This document shows, piece after piece, positions 17,391 to 26,532 of a DNA stretch of 64,000 bases (positions within the stretch are counted from its first letter, which is position 1; each line of letters opens with the position of its first letter). Source of the DNA: Lacibacter sp. H375 (GTDB lineage: Bacteria > Bacteroidota > Bacteroidia > Chitinophagales > Chitinophagaceae); contig NZ_JBBKTT010000001.1 of the NCBI RefSeq assembly GCF_037892425.1, positions 4,712,001-4,776,000 on the forward strand. Direction: 5' to 3'. A program made the position numbers and the translations under genes. The notes under the pieces were generated by a model. It saw only the letters and a program-made list of their open reading frames with translations. It was not told the DNA's origin and made no database searches.

Positions 17391-17664
17391 ATCCAGATGT
17401 TTTTTATTGTGTTGCAAGAAGGGCGGGGAATAAACAGGTTTTTCAAAAGAACATGGTGGCTGTCTGGCTTCGAGTAATGGGAGTATTGTGATGACAAAAG
17501 AAGGAACTGCAGAAGTGGTAACCTACCAGCGGGGGTTGTGTTTTACAAATGGTGATTTGTATTTTACCTATTGGAAGAGCAGAGCTTTTTGTTGCGTGTT
17601 GGCAGGATTGTTAGGTGAGAATCAAAGCTTGCTTTACAAGCGATTTTTCTTGTCACTTTTGCTT

Positions 17665-17769
17665 GTCCAAAAGTAACCAAAAGACAGCCGAAACATATTA
17701 CCCCCATGTTTCGGCAGCAGCCCTGATTTAGCTAAGTACTACTGTAATGAAGAACATTTGTACATGCAC
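17665..17769. repeat. Right copy of ~100-bp direct repeat flanking the SWIM gene
   Basis: GCCGAAACAT (17687-17696), loop ATTACCCCC and ATGTTTCGGC (17706-17715) are identical to the left copy. Around them AAAAGTAACCAAAAGACA and CCCTGATTTAG, then CTACTGTAATG and TTGTACATGCAC, also correspond. The gap 17391-17867 holds no convincing gene. Confidence 0.8.
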
Positions 17770-17867
17770 GAACATCCTATATTCATCACCCTCATTAAAT
17801 GCTTCCAGCTAACTGTTTCTGTTACCTGTTCTTATAAAAAGAAAAAATAATTAATTACTTTAGCAGA

Positions 17868-18245
17868 ATGACAGAAAAAACAATACACGAAGGAAGAAAT
17901 GTAAAACGCATCCGTGAGATATTGGGTATTAAGCAGGATGCATTAGCAATGGAATTAGGATTGAGCCAACAGGCGGTGAGTGCATTGGAGCAGAAGGAAG
18001 CGTTGGATAAAGAGATGATTGAAAAAATTGCTAAGGTTTTGAAAATACCTGCTGAAGCAATTAAAAGTTTTTCGGATGAGACTGCGATAAATATAATATC
18101 AAACACGTTCAATGATAATGCGATTAACATGAACTATCAATGCACTTTTAATCCATTAGAGAAAATGGTTGAGCTTTATGACGCATTGTTAAAAAGTGAG
18201 AGAGAAAAAATTGCATTGCTTGAAAAGATGTTAGATAAGAAATAA
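17868..18245 (+). CDS. XRE-family helix-turn-helix regulator
   Basis: The protein has 125 aa. A Cro/C1-type HTH spans ~9-64 (VKRIREILGIKQDALAMELGLSQQAVSALEQ). A coiled-coil-like C-terminal tail follows (LEKMVELYDALLKSEREKIALLEKMLDKK), probably for dimerisation. It is a common type of Bacteroidota regulator. It precedes the CRISPR-Cas locus on the same strand but is separated from it by a terminator (18266-18297) and the divergent tracrRNA, so it is probably not in the cas operon. It could still regulate it, which is untested. Confidence 0.85.
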   Translation: MTEKTIHEGRNVKRIREILGIKQDALAMELGLSQQAVSALEQKEALDKEMIEKIAKVLKIPAEAIKSFSDETAINIISNTFNDNAINMNYQCTFNPLEKMVELYDALLKSEREKIALLEKMLDKK

Positions 18246-18265
18246 GAATCAATGGAAATTCCGAA

Positions 18266-18297
18266 AAGCCTTTGCATTTGTTTGCAAGGGCTTTTTT
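18266..18297 (+). terminator. Rho-independent terminator after the XRE gene
   Basis: AAGCCTTTGCA (18266-18276) pairs with TGCAAGGGCTT (18283-18293) with one G-U pair, followed by a T-run to 18297. Confidence 0.85.
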
Positions 18298-18422
18298 AAT
18301 TTCAAAATTTTTGTATCTTGACTTTCCTGACTTACTAACTGCTGACGCTATGAGGAATATGATATTGTCTGCGTTTTTGGATTGCTACGCTTGTTGATTT
18401 TTTCAGGAAAATTATTGGGAAT

Positions 18423-18515
18423 AAAAAAAGCGACTTGCGCCGCTTTGAATGTTTTCACAACGGAATAATCCTTATTGTGATTTGCTTCACAGTAAAAATA
18501 ATGATAAAACTGAAC
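18423..18515 (-). ncRNA. tracrRNA of the type II-C system
   Basis: On the minus strand an anti-repeat AAGCAAATCACAAT (complement of 18474-18487) can pair with the first 14 nt of the crRNA repeat (GTTGTGATTTGCTT) using one G-U pair. A second, looser A/U-rich block follows upstream after an internal loop. Downstream come a small GGA-UUA-UUCC nexus-like stem and CGTTGTGAAAACATTC, then an intrinsic terminator (AAAGCGGC, loop, GTCGCTTT, seven T; complement of 18423-18446). This is the normal type II-C order of anti-repeat, nexus and terminator. The 5' end is estimated. It is transcribed away from cas9, whose ATG is 22 nt beyond. Confidence 0.85.
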
Positions 18516-18536
18516 GAACCAAACTAAATATTAATT

Positions 18537-21500
18537 ATGAAAATTATTTACGGATTAGATTTAGGGGTTGCTTCTATTGGATGGGCTGCTATTCGCATTA
18601 ATGATGATAATAACTACAAAATTTTGGGGATGGGAAGCAGGATAATACCTTATTCCGATAAAGAAGGTGACGAATTTGGCAAGGGCGTTGGAGAAAGCGT
18701 AAACCAGCAGCGTACAAAAGACCGAACCGCAAGGAAGGGTCTCGACCGTTACCAATTGCGCAGAACTTTATTAAATCAAGAACTCAAGAACAACAATCTG
18801 CTTCCCGACAGGTCCTTATTTGATTTGTCAGCGTTGCAGCTATTTGGATTACGAAGCAAAGCTAGTACTGAAAAAATAAGTTTGCCTGAATTAGGCAGGT
18901 TGCTTTTACACCTTAATCAAAGAAGGGGTTATAAACACGGTTCAGAAGATGAGGATGCAGATAAAAAACAAAGAGACTGGGTCGAAACCATCAACAGCAG
19001 ATATTATCAAATAAAAGGGAAACAAACTATTGGTCAGTTCTTCTTCCAAGAGTTGAAAGATCATCAGCAGAATAACAAGTACTATCGTATAAAAGAGCAA
19101 ATATTTCCAAGAGATGCTTACATTGAAGAATTCAATACAATATGGAATAGGCAGCAAAAGGAATATCCAACTCAGTTATCTGAAGTACTGAAATTGAAAT
19201 TAAGAGATCATATTATTTATTATCAACGTCCGCTAAAATCTCAGAAAGGGTTGGTTTCAGTATGCGAATTTGAAGGCTTTCTGACTAAACACAATGATGG
19301 CAAAACCGAAAAAGAAATTTTTGTTGGCCCAAAAGTTACACCTAGAAGTTCCCCTTTGTTTCAAATTTCAAAAATTTGGGAGAGCATCAATGCTATCACA
19401 ATAAAAAGAATAACAGCAGACGGCAAAAAGCATCCAACAGTTGATATATCGCCTTTCAAAGAAAAAATATTCGAGCACTTAAATACAAACAGTATTCTGT
19501 CTGAAGCAGAATTGTTTCAGATATTAGGAATCAGCAAAAAAGATGGTTATTATTCGGACAAGAATGTAAGAAAGAAAGGCATCCAAGGCAACCTCACATT
19601 GGCAGCCATCTTAAAGGCACTGGATGGTTATGATAAGAAAAACCAAATAATTAGATTTGAATTAAAAATCGAATCCGGGAATCATCTTAATAAAAGTACC
19701 GGAGAAATCATTTCCATAGAGCAGGTTTCAGCAACATGCGAAAAGGAACCCTTGTTCCAACTTTGGCATACTTGTTATTCCCTCAAAGAAAAAGAAGAAA
19801 AGATAAGGGCTTTGAAAAAGCGATTCTATCTTCCCGATGAGTATGCTAGGGCTTTAGCCGGGATAGATTTCTCAGCAGGAAGTTTCAGTAATAAATCAGC
19901 AAAAGCCATTCGGAAAATTTTACCAGGTCTGATGAAAGGGCATGCATATTCTACCGCCATGGAAATAGTTGGGTATAACCATTCTTTTTCTGAAACAGCA
20001 CAGGAGAGAGCAAATAAAGTGTTGCAGGACAAACTTTTTTTGCTACCAAAGAATGCTTTACGGCAGCCAATCGTGGAAAAAATTCTCAACCAGATGATTA
20101 ACGTTGTTAACTCGATGATGGAAGAATATCCAAGACCAGATGAAGTAAGAGTTGAGCTGGCCAGGGAATTAAAGCAAAGCAAGGAGGAAAGAAATGACTA
20201 TTTTAATGCCATTAATCAACGAACAAAACAAAGTGAAAAGATTGCTGAGCGATTGCAAAATGAATATCAAATAAAAGCCACTAGGAAAAATATTGAAAAA
20301 TGGCGGCTTTGGCACGAAGTAAACGGGAGATGTCTTTACTGCAACACACCAATTACAGTAGAGCAATTTTTAAAAGGAATAGAAAGTGACGTAGAACATG
20401 TCATTCCTAAGGCTGTGTTCTTCGATGACTCTTTTGCCAATAAAACCATAGCACATATCCGTTGTAACAGTGCGAAAAGAGATATGACTGCTTTTGATTT
20501 TATGAATACAAAAGGAGGTGAAACTCTTAACAACTACCTCCAAACGATTAACGACCTATATAAAAATGATCGAGCGGATAAAGCCAAAACTGACGAAGGC
20601 TCTCATTGTCTTACAGGAAAAATCAGCAAAAGTAAATTCGACCGTTTACAATGGCGAAAAGAAGACATTCCACAGGATTTTGTAAACCGTCAGTTGCAGG
20701 AATCAAGATACATAGCCCGTAAAGCCAAACAAATATTAAATAAGGTTTGTGTAGAAGTAAATAGCACCAGCGGCAACATCACTGAAACTTTGCGTAGGCT
20801 TTGGGGCTGGGGTGAAATTTTACAAAATCTTGCCCTTCCTCGATTCAGGAAACAGGGTCTTACGGAAGAAATAACGATTGGTTTTAATGGGAATAGCATA
20901 ACCAAAGAAATCATTCCTGGCTGGAGTAAAAGAGATGACCACCGCCATCATGCTATTGATGCATTGGCTGTAGCTTGTACACAGCAAGGATTTATACAAA
21001 GGTTGAACACATTAAATGCAGAGCATACCCGAAACGAAATGTATGCGGTAGTGAGTGGCAACAACTACTCCGAGAAATTAACCCTATTAGAAAAATATCT
21101 TGTGTCAAAAAGACCATTTACAACCGCACAGGTTCAGGGTATTGTAGAAGAAATTTTAATATCCTATAAAGCGGGGAAAAAAGTAGCTACCCTTGCTAAG
21201 CGGAAAATAAAAAAGAATGGAAAGAAAGAAGTGGTGCAGGAAGGTATTATTGTGCCACGTGGTGCCTTAAGCGAGCAAAGCGTTTATGGCAAAATAAAAA
21301 CGCTTGCCAAAGACTTTAAAAAGAATGAGACTATAAAATATCCGGCAAAATATCTTTTTGAAAATCCACAACTGATCTTCAAAGCCAAAATAAAAATTCT
21401 TGTGGAAGAAAGGTTAAGTCAGCACGATGGTGATGTGAAAAAAGCTTTGGCTTCGCTAAAAAAACAACCCATATTTTTAGATAGTGAAAATAAAGTCGAA

Positions 21501-22352
21501 CTAAAATTTGGAACATGTTTTTCAGAAGAAGCTGTTATTAAATATCCCATTACTGCCATTACTGCTAAAGATGTGGATTATATTATAGACGAAAAAGTAA
21601 AAGAGTTGGTAAGGGAAAGATTATTACAACATAATAACAAAGAGAAAGAAGCATTCAAGGAAGTTTTATGGTTTGATGAAGAAATGCAAATCCCAATTTT
21701 ATCCGTTCGCTGTTTTACAGGGTTAAAAGCAGTTGAGCCCGTTAAAAGAGATGAAATGGGAAAAGAAATTGGTTTTGTACTTACAAAGAACAATCATCAC
21801 ATTGCTTTGTATAAAAATGAAGAAGGCGAACTGATTGAACTACCGGTTACATTTTGGCATGCCGTTGAACGAAAATCACTTTTTATTCACCATTTCACAA
21901 GAGAAGAAAGGGATCAGGCACAGGAGAATACTATCATTAAAAAACCAGATTTGGTTTGGGATAAAATTGAATCATTGTCAGATAATAAATTTTCAGAATC
22001 TTTCTTGCAAAAATTGCCTTTACCCAAATGGCAATTCGTATCTTCTATTCAACGCAATGAAATGTTTGTGATTGGCCTGAAAGAAGAAGAATTGAATGAT
22101 GCTATTAAAGCAAATGATTATAAACTTATCAATCAAAATTTATTCAGAGTTAACGCCATTGCAAATAAAAATTATCAATTCAGGCTTCACACTGAAACTA
22201 AAGTGGATGATAAATACAATGGGGTGAAAAATGAAATGCTTTCCAAAACTATGGGCAAGCTCATTATTATTCAAAGTATTGATGCGTGGAAACAAAGAAA
22301 CCCCATTAAAGTAAGAGTAAATAATTTAGGGAAGATTGTGAAAGTAGGGTAA
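18537..22352 (+). CDS. cas9: Type II-C CRISPR endonuclease Cas9
   Basis: Cas9 is an RNA-guided double-strand DNA endonuclease. The 1271-aa protein has every catalytic landmark: RuvC-I IYGLDLGVASIGWA with D8; an arginine-rich bridge helix (RKGLDRYQLRRTLL, ~62-75); NQRRGYK; RuvC-II VELAREL with E540; HNH with DVEHVIPKA (H621), SFANKT and RCNSAKRD; RuvC-III DDHRHHAIDALA with H805 and D808. The HNH also has a C599-LY-C602 pair that may bind zinc. It is somewhat shorter than the ~1400-1500 aa typical of many Bacteroidota Cas9s. Residues ~850-1271 would hold the PAM-interacting part. cas1 and cas2 follow on the same strand with no csn2 or cas4, hence subtype II-C. Nothing suggests inactivation. Confidence 0.97.
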   Translation: MKIIYGLDLGVASIGWAAIRINDDNNYKILGMGSRIIPYSDKEGDEFGKGVGESVNQQRTKDRTARKGLDRYQLRRTLLNQELKNNNLLPDRSLFDLSALQLFGLRSKASTEKISLPELGRLLLHLNQRRGYKHGSEDEDADKKQRDWVETINSRYYQIKGKQTIGQFFFQELKDHQQNNKYYRIKEQIFPRDAYIEEFNTIWNRQQKEYPTQLSEVLKLKLRDHIIYYQRPLKSQKGLVSVCEFEGFLTKHNDGKTEKEIFVGPKVTPRSSPLFQISKIWESINAITIKRITADGKKHPTVDISPFKEKIFEHLNTNSILSEAELFQILGISKKDGYYSDKNVRKKGIQGNLTLAAILKALDGYDKKNQIIRFELKIESGNHLNKSTGEIISIEQVSATCEKEPLFQLWHTCYSLKEKEEKIRALKKRFYLPDEYARALAGIDFSAGSFSNKSAKAIRKILPGLMKGHAYSTAMEIVGYNHSFSETAQERANKVLQDKLFLLPKNALRQPIVEKILNQMINVVNSMMEEYPRPDEVRVELARELKQSKEERNDYFNAINQRTKQSEKIAERLQNEYQIKATRKNIEKWRLWHEVNGRCLYCNTPITVEQFLKGIESDVEHVIPKAVFFDDSFANKTIAHIRCNSAKRDMTAFDFMNTKGGETLNNYLQTINDLYKNDRADKAKTDEGSHCLTGKISKSKFDRLQWRKEDIPQDFVNRQLQESRYIARKAKQILNKVCVEVNSTSGNITETLRRLWGWGEILQNLALPRFRKQGLTEEITIGFNGNSITKEIIPGWSKRDDHRHHAIDALAVACTQQGFIQRLNTLNAEHTRNEMYAVVSGNNYSEKLTLLEKYLVSKRPFTTAQVQGIVEEILISYKAGKKVATLAKRKIKKNGKKEVVQEGIIVPRGALSEQSVYGKIKTLAKDFKKNETIKYPAKYLFENPQLIFKAKIKILVEERLSQHDGDVKKALASLKKQPIFLDSENKVELKFGTCFSEEAVIKYPITAITAKDVDYIIDEKVKELVRERLLQHNNKEKEAFKEVLWFDEEMQIPILSVRCFTGLKAVEPVKRDEMGKEIGFVLTKNNHHIALYKNEEGELIELPVTFWHAVERKSLFIHHFTREERDQAQENTIIKKPDLVWDKIESLSDNKFSESFLQKLPLPKWQFVSSIQRNEMFVIGLKEEELNDAIKANDYKLINQNLFRVNAIANKNYQFRLHTETKVDDKYNGVKNEMLSKTMGKLIIIQSIDAWKQRNPIKVRVNNLGKIVKVG

Positions 22353-22417
22353 CGCTTTAAGATATTTGAATAATAAAACGAAATGTCATCCGTTATATCA
22401 TAGCAAACCCAAATCCT

Positions 22418-23311
22418 ATGATCAAGCGGACCCTTTATTTCGGTAGCCCCGCCTACCTGAAAACCACCAATGAGCAACTGATTATTGAGTTGCCTGATAC
22501 AGGTGAAATTAAACAGGCACCCATCGAGGATATCGGCATCCTGATCCTCGACCACCAGCAAATTACCATTACACAGGCATTGATGGCCAAGCTTTTGGCT
22601 AATAATACAGCTTTGGTTACCTGCGACCAGACCCACCACCCTACCGGCCTGTTACTGAATTTAGACGGCAACAGTTTGCAGAGCCAAAAGCACCAGGCCC
22701 AGCTTGAAGCAACCGTGCCCTTAAAGAAACAATTGTGGCAGCAGACTGTGACAGCCAAAATAGCTAACCAAGCTGCCCTATTGCAACTGGAACGAGAGGA
22801 AGCTGGGTATTTACGCCAGCTTTCCAAAGATGTGAAGAGCGGAGACTCAGATAACAGCGAAGCCATTGCAGCTGCTTATTACTGGAAACGGGTGTTTCCT
22901 GCTTTCCTTGAGTTTCGGCGGGAACGATACGGCCCCGCTCCCAATCAATTACTCAATTATGGATATTCGATTCTAAGAGCATTAGTGGCGAGAAGTTTAG
23001 TGGCAAGCGGCATGCTGCCCACCTTTGGTATTCACCATCGTAATCAATACAACAGTTACTGCTTAGCCGATGATATGATGGAACCGTACCGGCCTTATGT
23101 TGACAAGGTAGTTTGTGACATCATCCGCATGAACGGGAAGTTTTTGGACATGACACCGAAGATGAAACAGGCTTTGCTTGCAATACCGGCAATGGATGTG
23201 GTGATTGACGGACAGAAGAGTCCGCTGATGAATGCGGTGCAGCGCACGACGGCGAGTCTGGCGAAGTGTTTTGAGGGGAAGACGAGGAAGTTGTTATACC
23301 CGGAGCTTTAG
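22418..23311 (+). CDS. cas1: CRISPR integrase Cas1 (type II)
   Basis: The protein has 297 aa. With Cas2, Cas1 integrates new spacers at the array. The N-terminal beta domain (~1-80) is followed by the helical catalytic domain with metal ligands at E148 (DNSEAIAAAYYW), H206 (FGIHHRNQYNSY) and E222 (DDMMEPYRPYVD). These match the Glu/His/Glu set of type II Cas1. It starts 65 nt after cas9. A GC-rich hairpin repeat lies between it and cas2. Length and motifs are intact. Confidence 0.96.
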   Translation: MIKRTLYFGSPAYLKTTNEQLIIELPDTGEIKQAPIEDIGILILDHQQITITQALMAKLLANNTALVTCDQTHHPTGLLLNLDGNSLQSQKHQAQLEATVPLKKQLWQQTVTAKIANQAALLQLEREEAGYLRQLSKDVKSGDSDNSEAIAAAYYWKRVFPAFLEFRRERYGPAPNQLLNYGYSILRALVARSLVASGMLPTFGIHHRNQYNSYCLADDMMEPYRPYVDKVVCDIIRMNGKFLDMTPKMKQALLAIPAMDVVIDGQKSPLMNAVQRTTASLAKCFEGKTRKLLYPEL

Positions 23312-23332
23312 TTTTTTGTGACCCACCCCCTA

Positions 23333-23363
23333 CCCCTCCAGGGAGGGGACTCCTTCTAAGGAG
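23333..23363. repeat. GC-rich double hairpin between cas1 and cas2
   Basis: CCCCTCC (23333-23339) pairs with GGAGGGG (23342-23348), and CTCCTT pairs with AAGGAG (23350-23363). The C-rich composition contrasts with the AT-rich flanks. A related CCCTT/AAGGG hairpin lies in the gap between GH43 and GH5 near 28710-28742, so this is probably an interspersed repeat. Confidence 0.5.
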
Positions 23364-23421
23364 CAGTTGTAAATTTTTACAATCATTTCGTTTCAATAAG
23401 ACCAATTGATTCAAATAATAA

Positions 23422-23760
<339 letters not shown>

Positions 23761-23766
23761 ATGAAA

Positions 23767-23809
23767 CAGGATGAAAAAAACGGGGCGAAACTCCATTTTT
23801 TTCATCCTG
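23767..23809. terminator. Perfect 14-bp hairpin between cas2 and the array (bidirectional terminator)
   Basis: CAGGATGAAAAAAA (23767-23780) and TTTTTTTCATCCTG (23796-23809) are perfectly complementary, with a 15-nt loop that can form a small GGGG/CTCC inner stem. Seven A and seven T give a U-run on either strand. It can therefore end both cas2 transcripts and a minus-strand array transcript. It lies 45 nt from the first repeat, where a leader would be expected. Confidence 0.8.
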
Positions 23810-26189
23810 AAAAGTGGCTTAAATCCTTACCCATAAAGGCTTTCAGCAAAAACGGTTGTTAAAGAACTAAGCTACTTAATAATTTGAAAGCAAATCACAA
23901 CGAACTGACCAAAGCAGCAAGCAAGGATAAAGTTGTTAAAGAACTAAGCTACTTAATAATTTGAAAGCAAATCACAACGCAACGGGTAAAAGGCTGTAAC
24001 GTCAACCGGTTGTTAAAGAACTAAGCTACTTAATAATTTGAAAGCAAATCACAACTACCCGTTCATTCACAAATAAAAATAAATAGTTGTTAAAGAACTA
24101 AGCTACTTAATAATTTGAAAGCAAATCACAACATTGGTACGAAATTGAAGCAATGGCCAAAGGTTGTTAAAGAACTAAGCTACTTAATAATTTGAAAGCA
24201 AATCACAACCGTTAGATACTGATGGCGCTTACAGGCTAGTTGTTAAAGAACTAAGCTACTTAATAATTTGAAAGCAAATCACAACACACAGCAGGCGGCG
24301 GAAGCACAGCGGTGAGTTGTTAAAGAACTAAGCTACTTAATAATTTGAAAGCAAATCACAACTTTACCACTTACTACCTATAAACCATTTGCGTTGTTAA
24401 AGAACTAAGCTACTTAATAATTTGAAAGCAAATCACAACAGCAGCGTATTAACATATTTAGAAGATATAGTTGTTAAAGAACTAAGCTACTTAATAATTT
24501 GAAAGCAAATCACAACAAAGAGCCAACAACACTTTTTTCAAAATGTGTTGTTAAAGAACTAAGCTACTTAATAATTTGAAAGCAAATCACAACTACATCA
24601 ACAATACGCTAGAATGGGTGGGGTTGTTAAAGAACTAAGCTACTTAATAATTTGAAAGCAAATCACAACAGCATTCCTTCCCTGTTTGATCTTTTGGAGT
24701 TGTTAAAGAACTAAGCTACTTAATAATTTGAAAGCAAATCACAACTCTGCACTGGAATGGTTTGATGAATGCGATGTTGTTAAAGAACTAAGCTACTTAA
24801 TAATTTGAAAGCAAATCACAACATGTGCCCGATATGGGGCTGAGCGATTTTTGTTGTTAAAGAACTAAGCTACTTAATAATTTGAAAGCAAATCACAACA
24901 GCAATGGAAAAACAGTTAAAGGATCTGATGTTGTTAAAGAACTAAGCTACTTAATAATTTGAAAGCAAATCACAACAAAGTATCTTGAAAGTGTTAATGC
25001 AGTAGCGTTGTTAAAGAACTAAGCTACTTAATAATTTGAAAGCAAATCACAACTGATGGAGAGTGCATTACTCACTCTAAAGCGTTGTTAAAGAACTAAG
25101 CTACTTAATAATTTGAAAGCAAATCACAACTGGAAATTACACAGGTATCATATCACAAGGGTTGTTAAAGAACTAAGCTACTTAATAATTTGAAAGCAAA
25201 TCACAACAAGATCCAGCATGTAGATGGCATGCGTGGCGTTGTTAAAGAACTAAGCTACTTAATAATTTGAAAGCAAATCACAACTGCATGCAGGTACAGA
25301 GGTTATTGGTGATCGTTGTTAAAGAACTAAGCTACTTAATAATTTGAAAGCAAATCACAACTTTAATTGCGTTAAGGTTACAGGCTCGCTGGTTGTTAAA
25401 GAACTAAGCTACTTAATAATTTGAAAGCAAATCACAACGCTGCATGCCTTTACCTACAGAAATGCGGCGTTGTTAAAGAACTAAGCTACTTAATAATTTG
25501 AAAGCAAATCACAACCGACTTCTTATTTCCCGAAACGGATGAACAGTTGTTAAAGAACTAAGCTACTTAATAATTTGAAAGCAAATCACAACTGCATAGG
25601 TTGTATCTCCTTCATCTACCGGTTGTTAAAGAACTAAGCTACTTAATAATTTGAAAGCAAATCACAACATTTCGCTGTTGGCAGCAGTAGAGTCGGGGTT
25701 GTTAAAGAACTAAGCTACTTAATAATTTGAAAGCAAATCACAACAGTATAGGGCATTGCTGAAACAACAGCAAGGTTGTTAAAGAACTAAGCTACTTAAT
25801 AATTTGAAAGCAAATCACAACGTTTACATCACTCAAATGAAAATAGCGCCAGTTGTTAAAGAACTAAGCTACTTAATAATTTGAAAGCAAATCACAACAA
25901 GCGTTGCCAATCAATGTGTCGTTTGCTTGTTGTTAAAGAACTAAGCTACTTAATAATTTGAAAGCAAATAACAACAGCACTGGCGGTTTATTAAATTATC
26001 ATGATGTTGTTAAAGAACTAAGCTACTTAATAATTTGAAAGCAAATCACAACCGCATGAGGTTAAGCGGTTCAAGCAAAACGTTGTTAAAGAACTAAGCT
26101 ACTTAATAATTTGAAAGCAAATCACAACTGAAGCGCCTTGCAATCCTATTTGCATGGAGTTGTTAAAGAACTAAGCTACTTAATAATTT

Positions 26190-26247
26190 ACTTCATTATT
26201 TGTTATCGTGAGTTTTTTGATTCAGTGTCCTTCGCTTCGCTACGGTT
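26190..26247. repeat. 58-nt insert inside CRISPR repeat 31
   Basis: It splits the repeat between ...AATAATTT and GAAAGC.... Its last 25 nt (CAGTGTCCTTCGCTTCGCTA, then CGGTT) match those of the insert in repeat 32 at 21 of 25 positions. TT on both sides could be a short target duplication. Confidence 0.9.
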
Positions 26248-26324
26248 GAAAGCAAATCACAACATTAGCGAACGACGGACCAACAGAAGTGATATTGTTA
26301 AGGAAGTAAGCTACCTAATAATTT

Positions 26325-26378
26325 AATCCGCATTCGTCTTTAATTTATGACCTTAGTGCCCTTCGCTCCGCTATGGTT
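26325..26378. repeat. 54-nt insert inside CRISPR repeat 32
   Basis: It occupies the same position within the repeat as the insert in repeat 31. The 3' parts are clearly homologous (TAGTGCCCTTCGCTCCGCTA, then TGGTT), while the 5' halves are much less alike. The host repeat itself has several substitutions. Confidence 0.9.
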
Positions 26379-26532
26379 GGAAACAAATCATAACATGCAT
26401 GCTGATGCAAACAGACATCTTATCATTGTTAAAGAAGTAAATGAGTTAAGCCCTGCTTATACATTTGCTGACTGATATGTTTCCGCAAAGCTGCCAACAA
26501 TGTTTGACAGCATAATATCCACTTCTTTTTCG

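Larger units (their letters stand above)
23855..26440 (-). CRISPR. Type II-C CRISPR array, 33 repeats and 32 spacers
   Basis: Repeats are 47 bp, starting GTTGTTAAAGAACTAAGC and ending GAAAGCAAATCACAAC on the plus strand. Repeats 1-30 (23855-26128) are identical except repeat 28 (25929-25975, ...AAATAACAAC). Spacers are 29 or 30 nt. Repeats 31 (26159-26263) and 32 (26294-26394) are each split by an insert after base 31. Repeat 33 (26425-26440) keeps only the first ~16 nt with two changes. Strand: the tracrRNA anti-repeat pairs with the minus-strand repeat (GTTGTGATTTGCTT...), so crRNAs read on the minus strand, right to left. The nearly invariant cas2-proximal repeats and the decay at the right end suggest new spacers enter on the cas2 side. 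Confidence 0.97.

Noticed and set aside
17488-17676. 62-aa plus-strand frame between the SWIM and XRE genes
   Set aside because: It ends inside the right direct repeat and shows no recognisable protein features.
18321-18412. Inverted TTTCCTGA/TCAGGAAA pair between the XRE terminator and the tracrRNA
   Set aside because: Eight-base arms about 75 nt apart in AT-rich DNA can occur by chance, and no promoter or terminator supports an RNA.
26138-26326. 62-aa frame in the CRISPR array end
   Set aside because: It is made of repeat, insert and spacer sequence and is not a gene.
23855-26440. Self-targeting spacers within this window
   Set aside because: I looked by eye for spacer matches to the genes here and saw none; a proper search on both strands and genome-wide was not possible.
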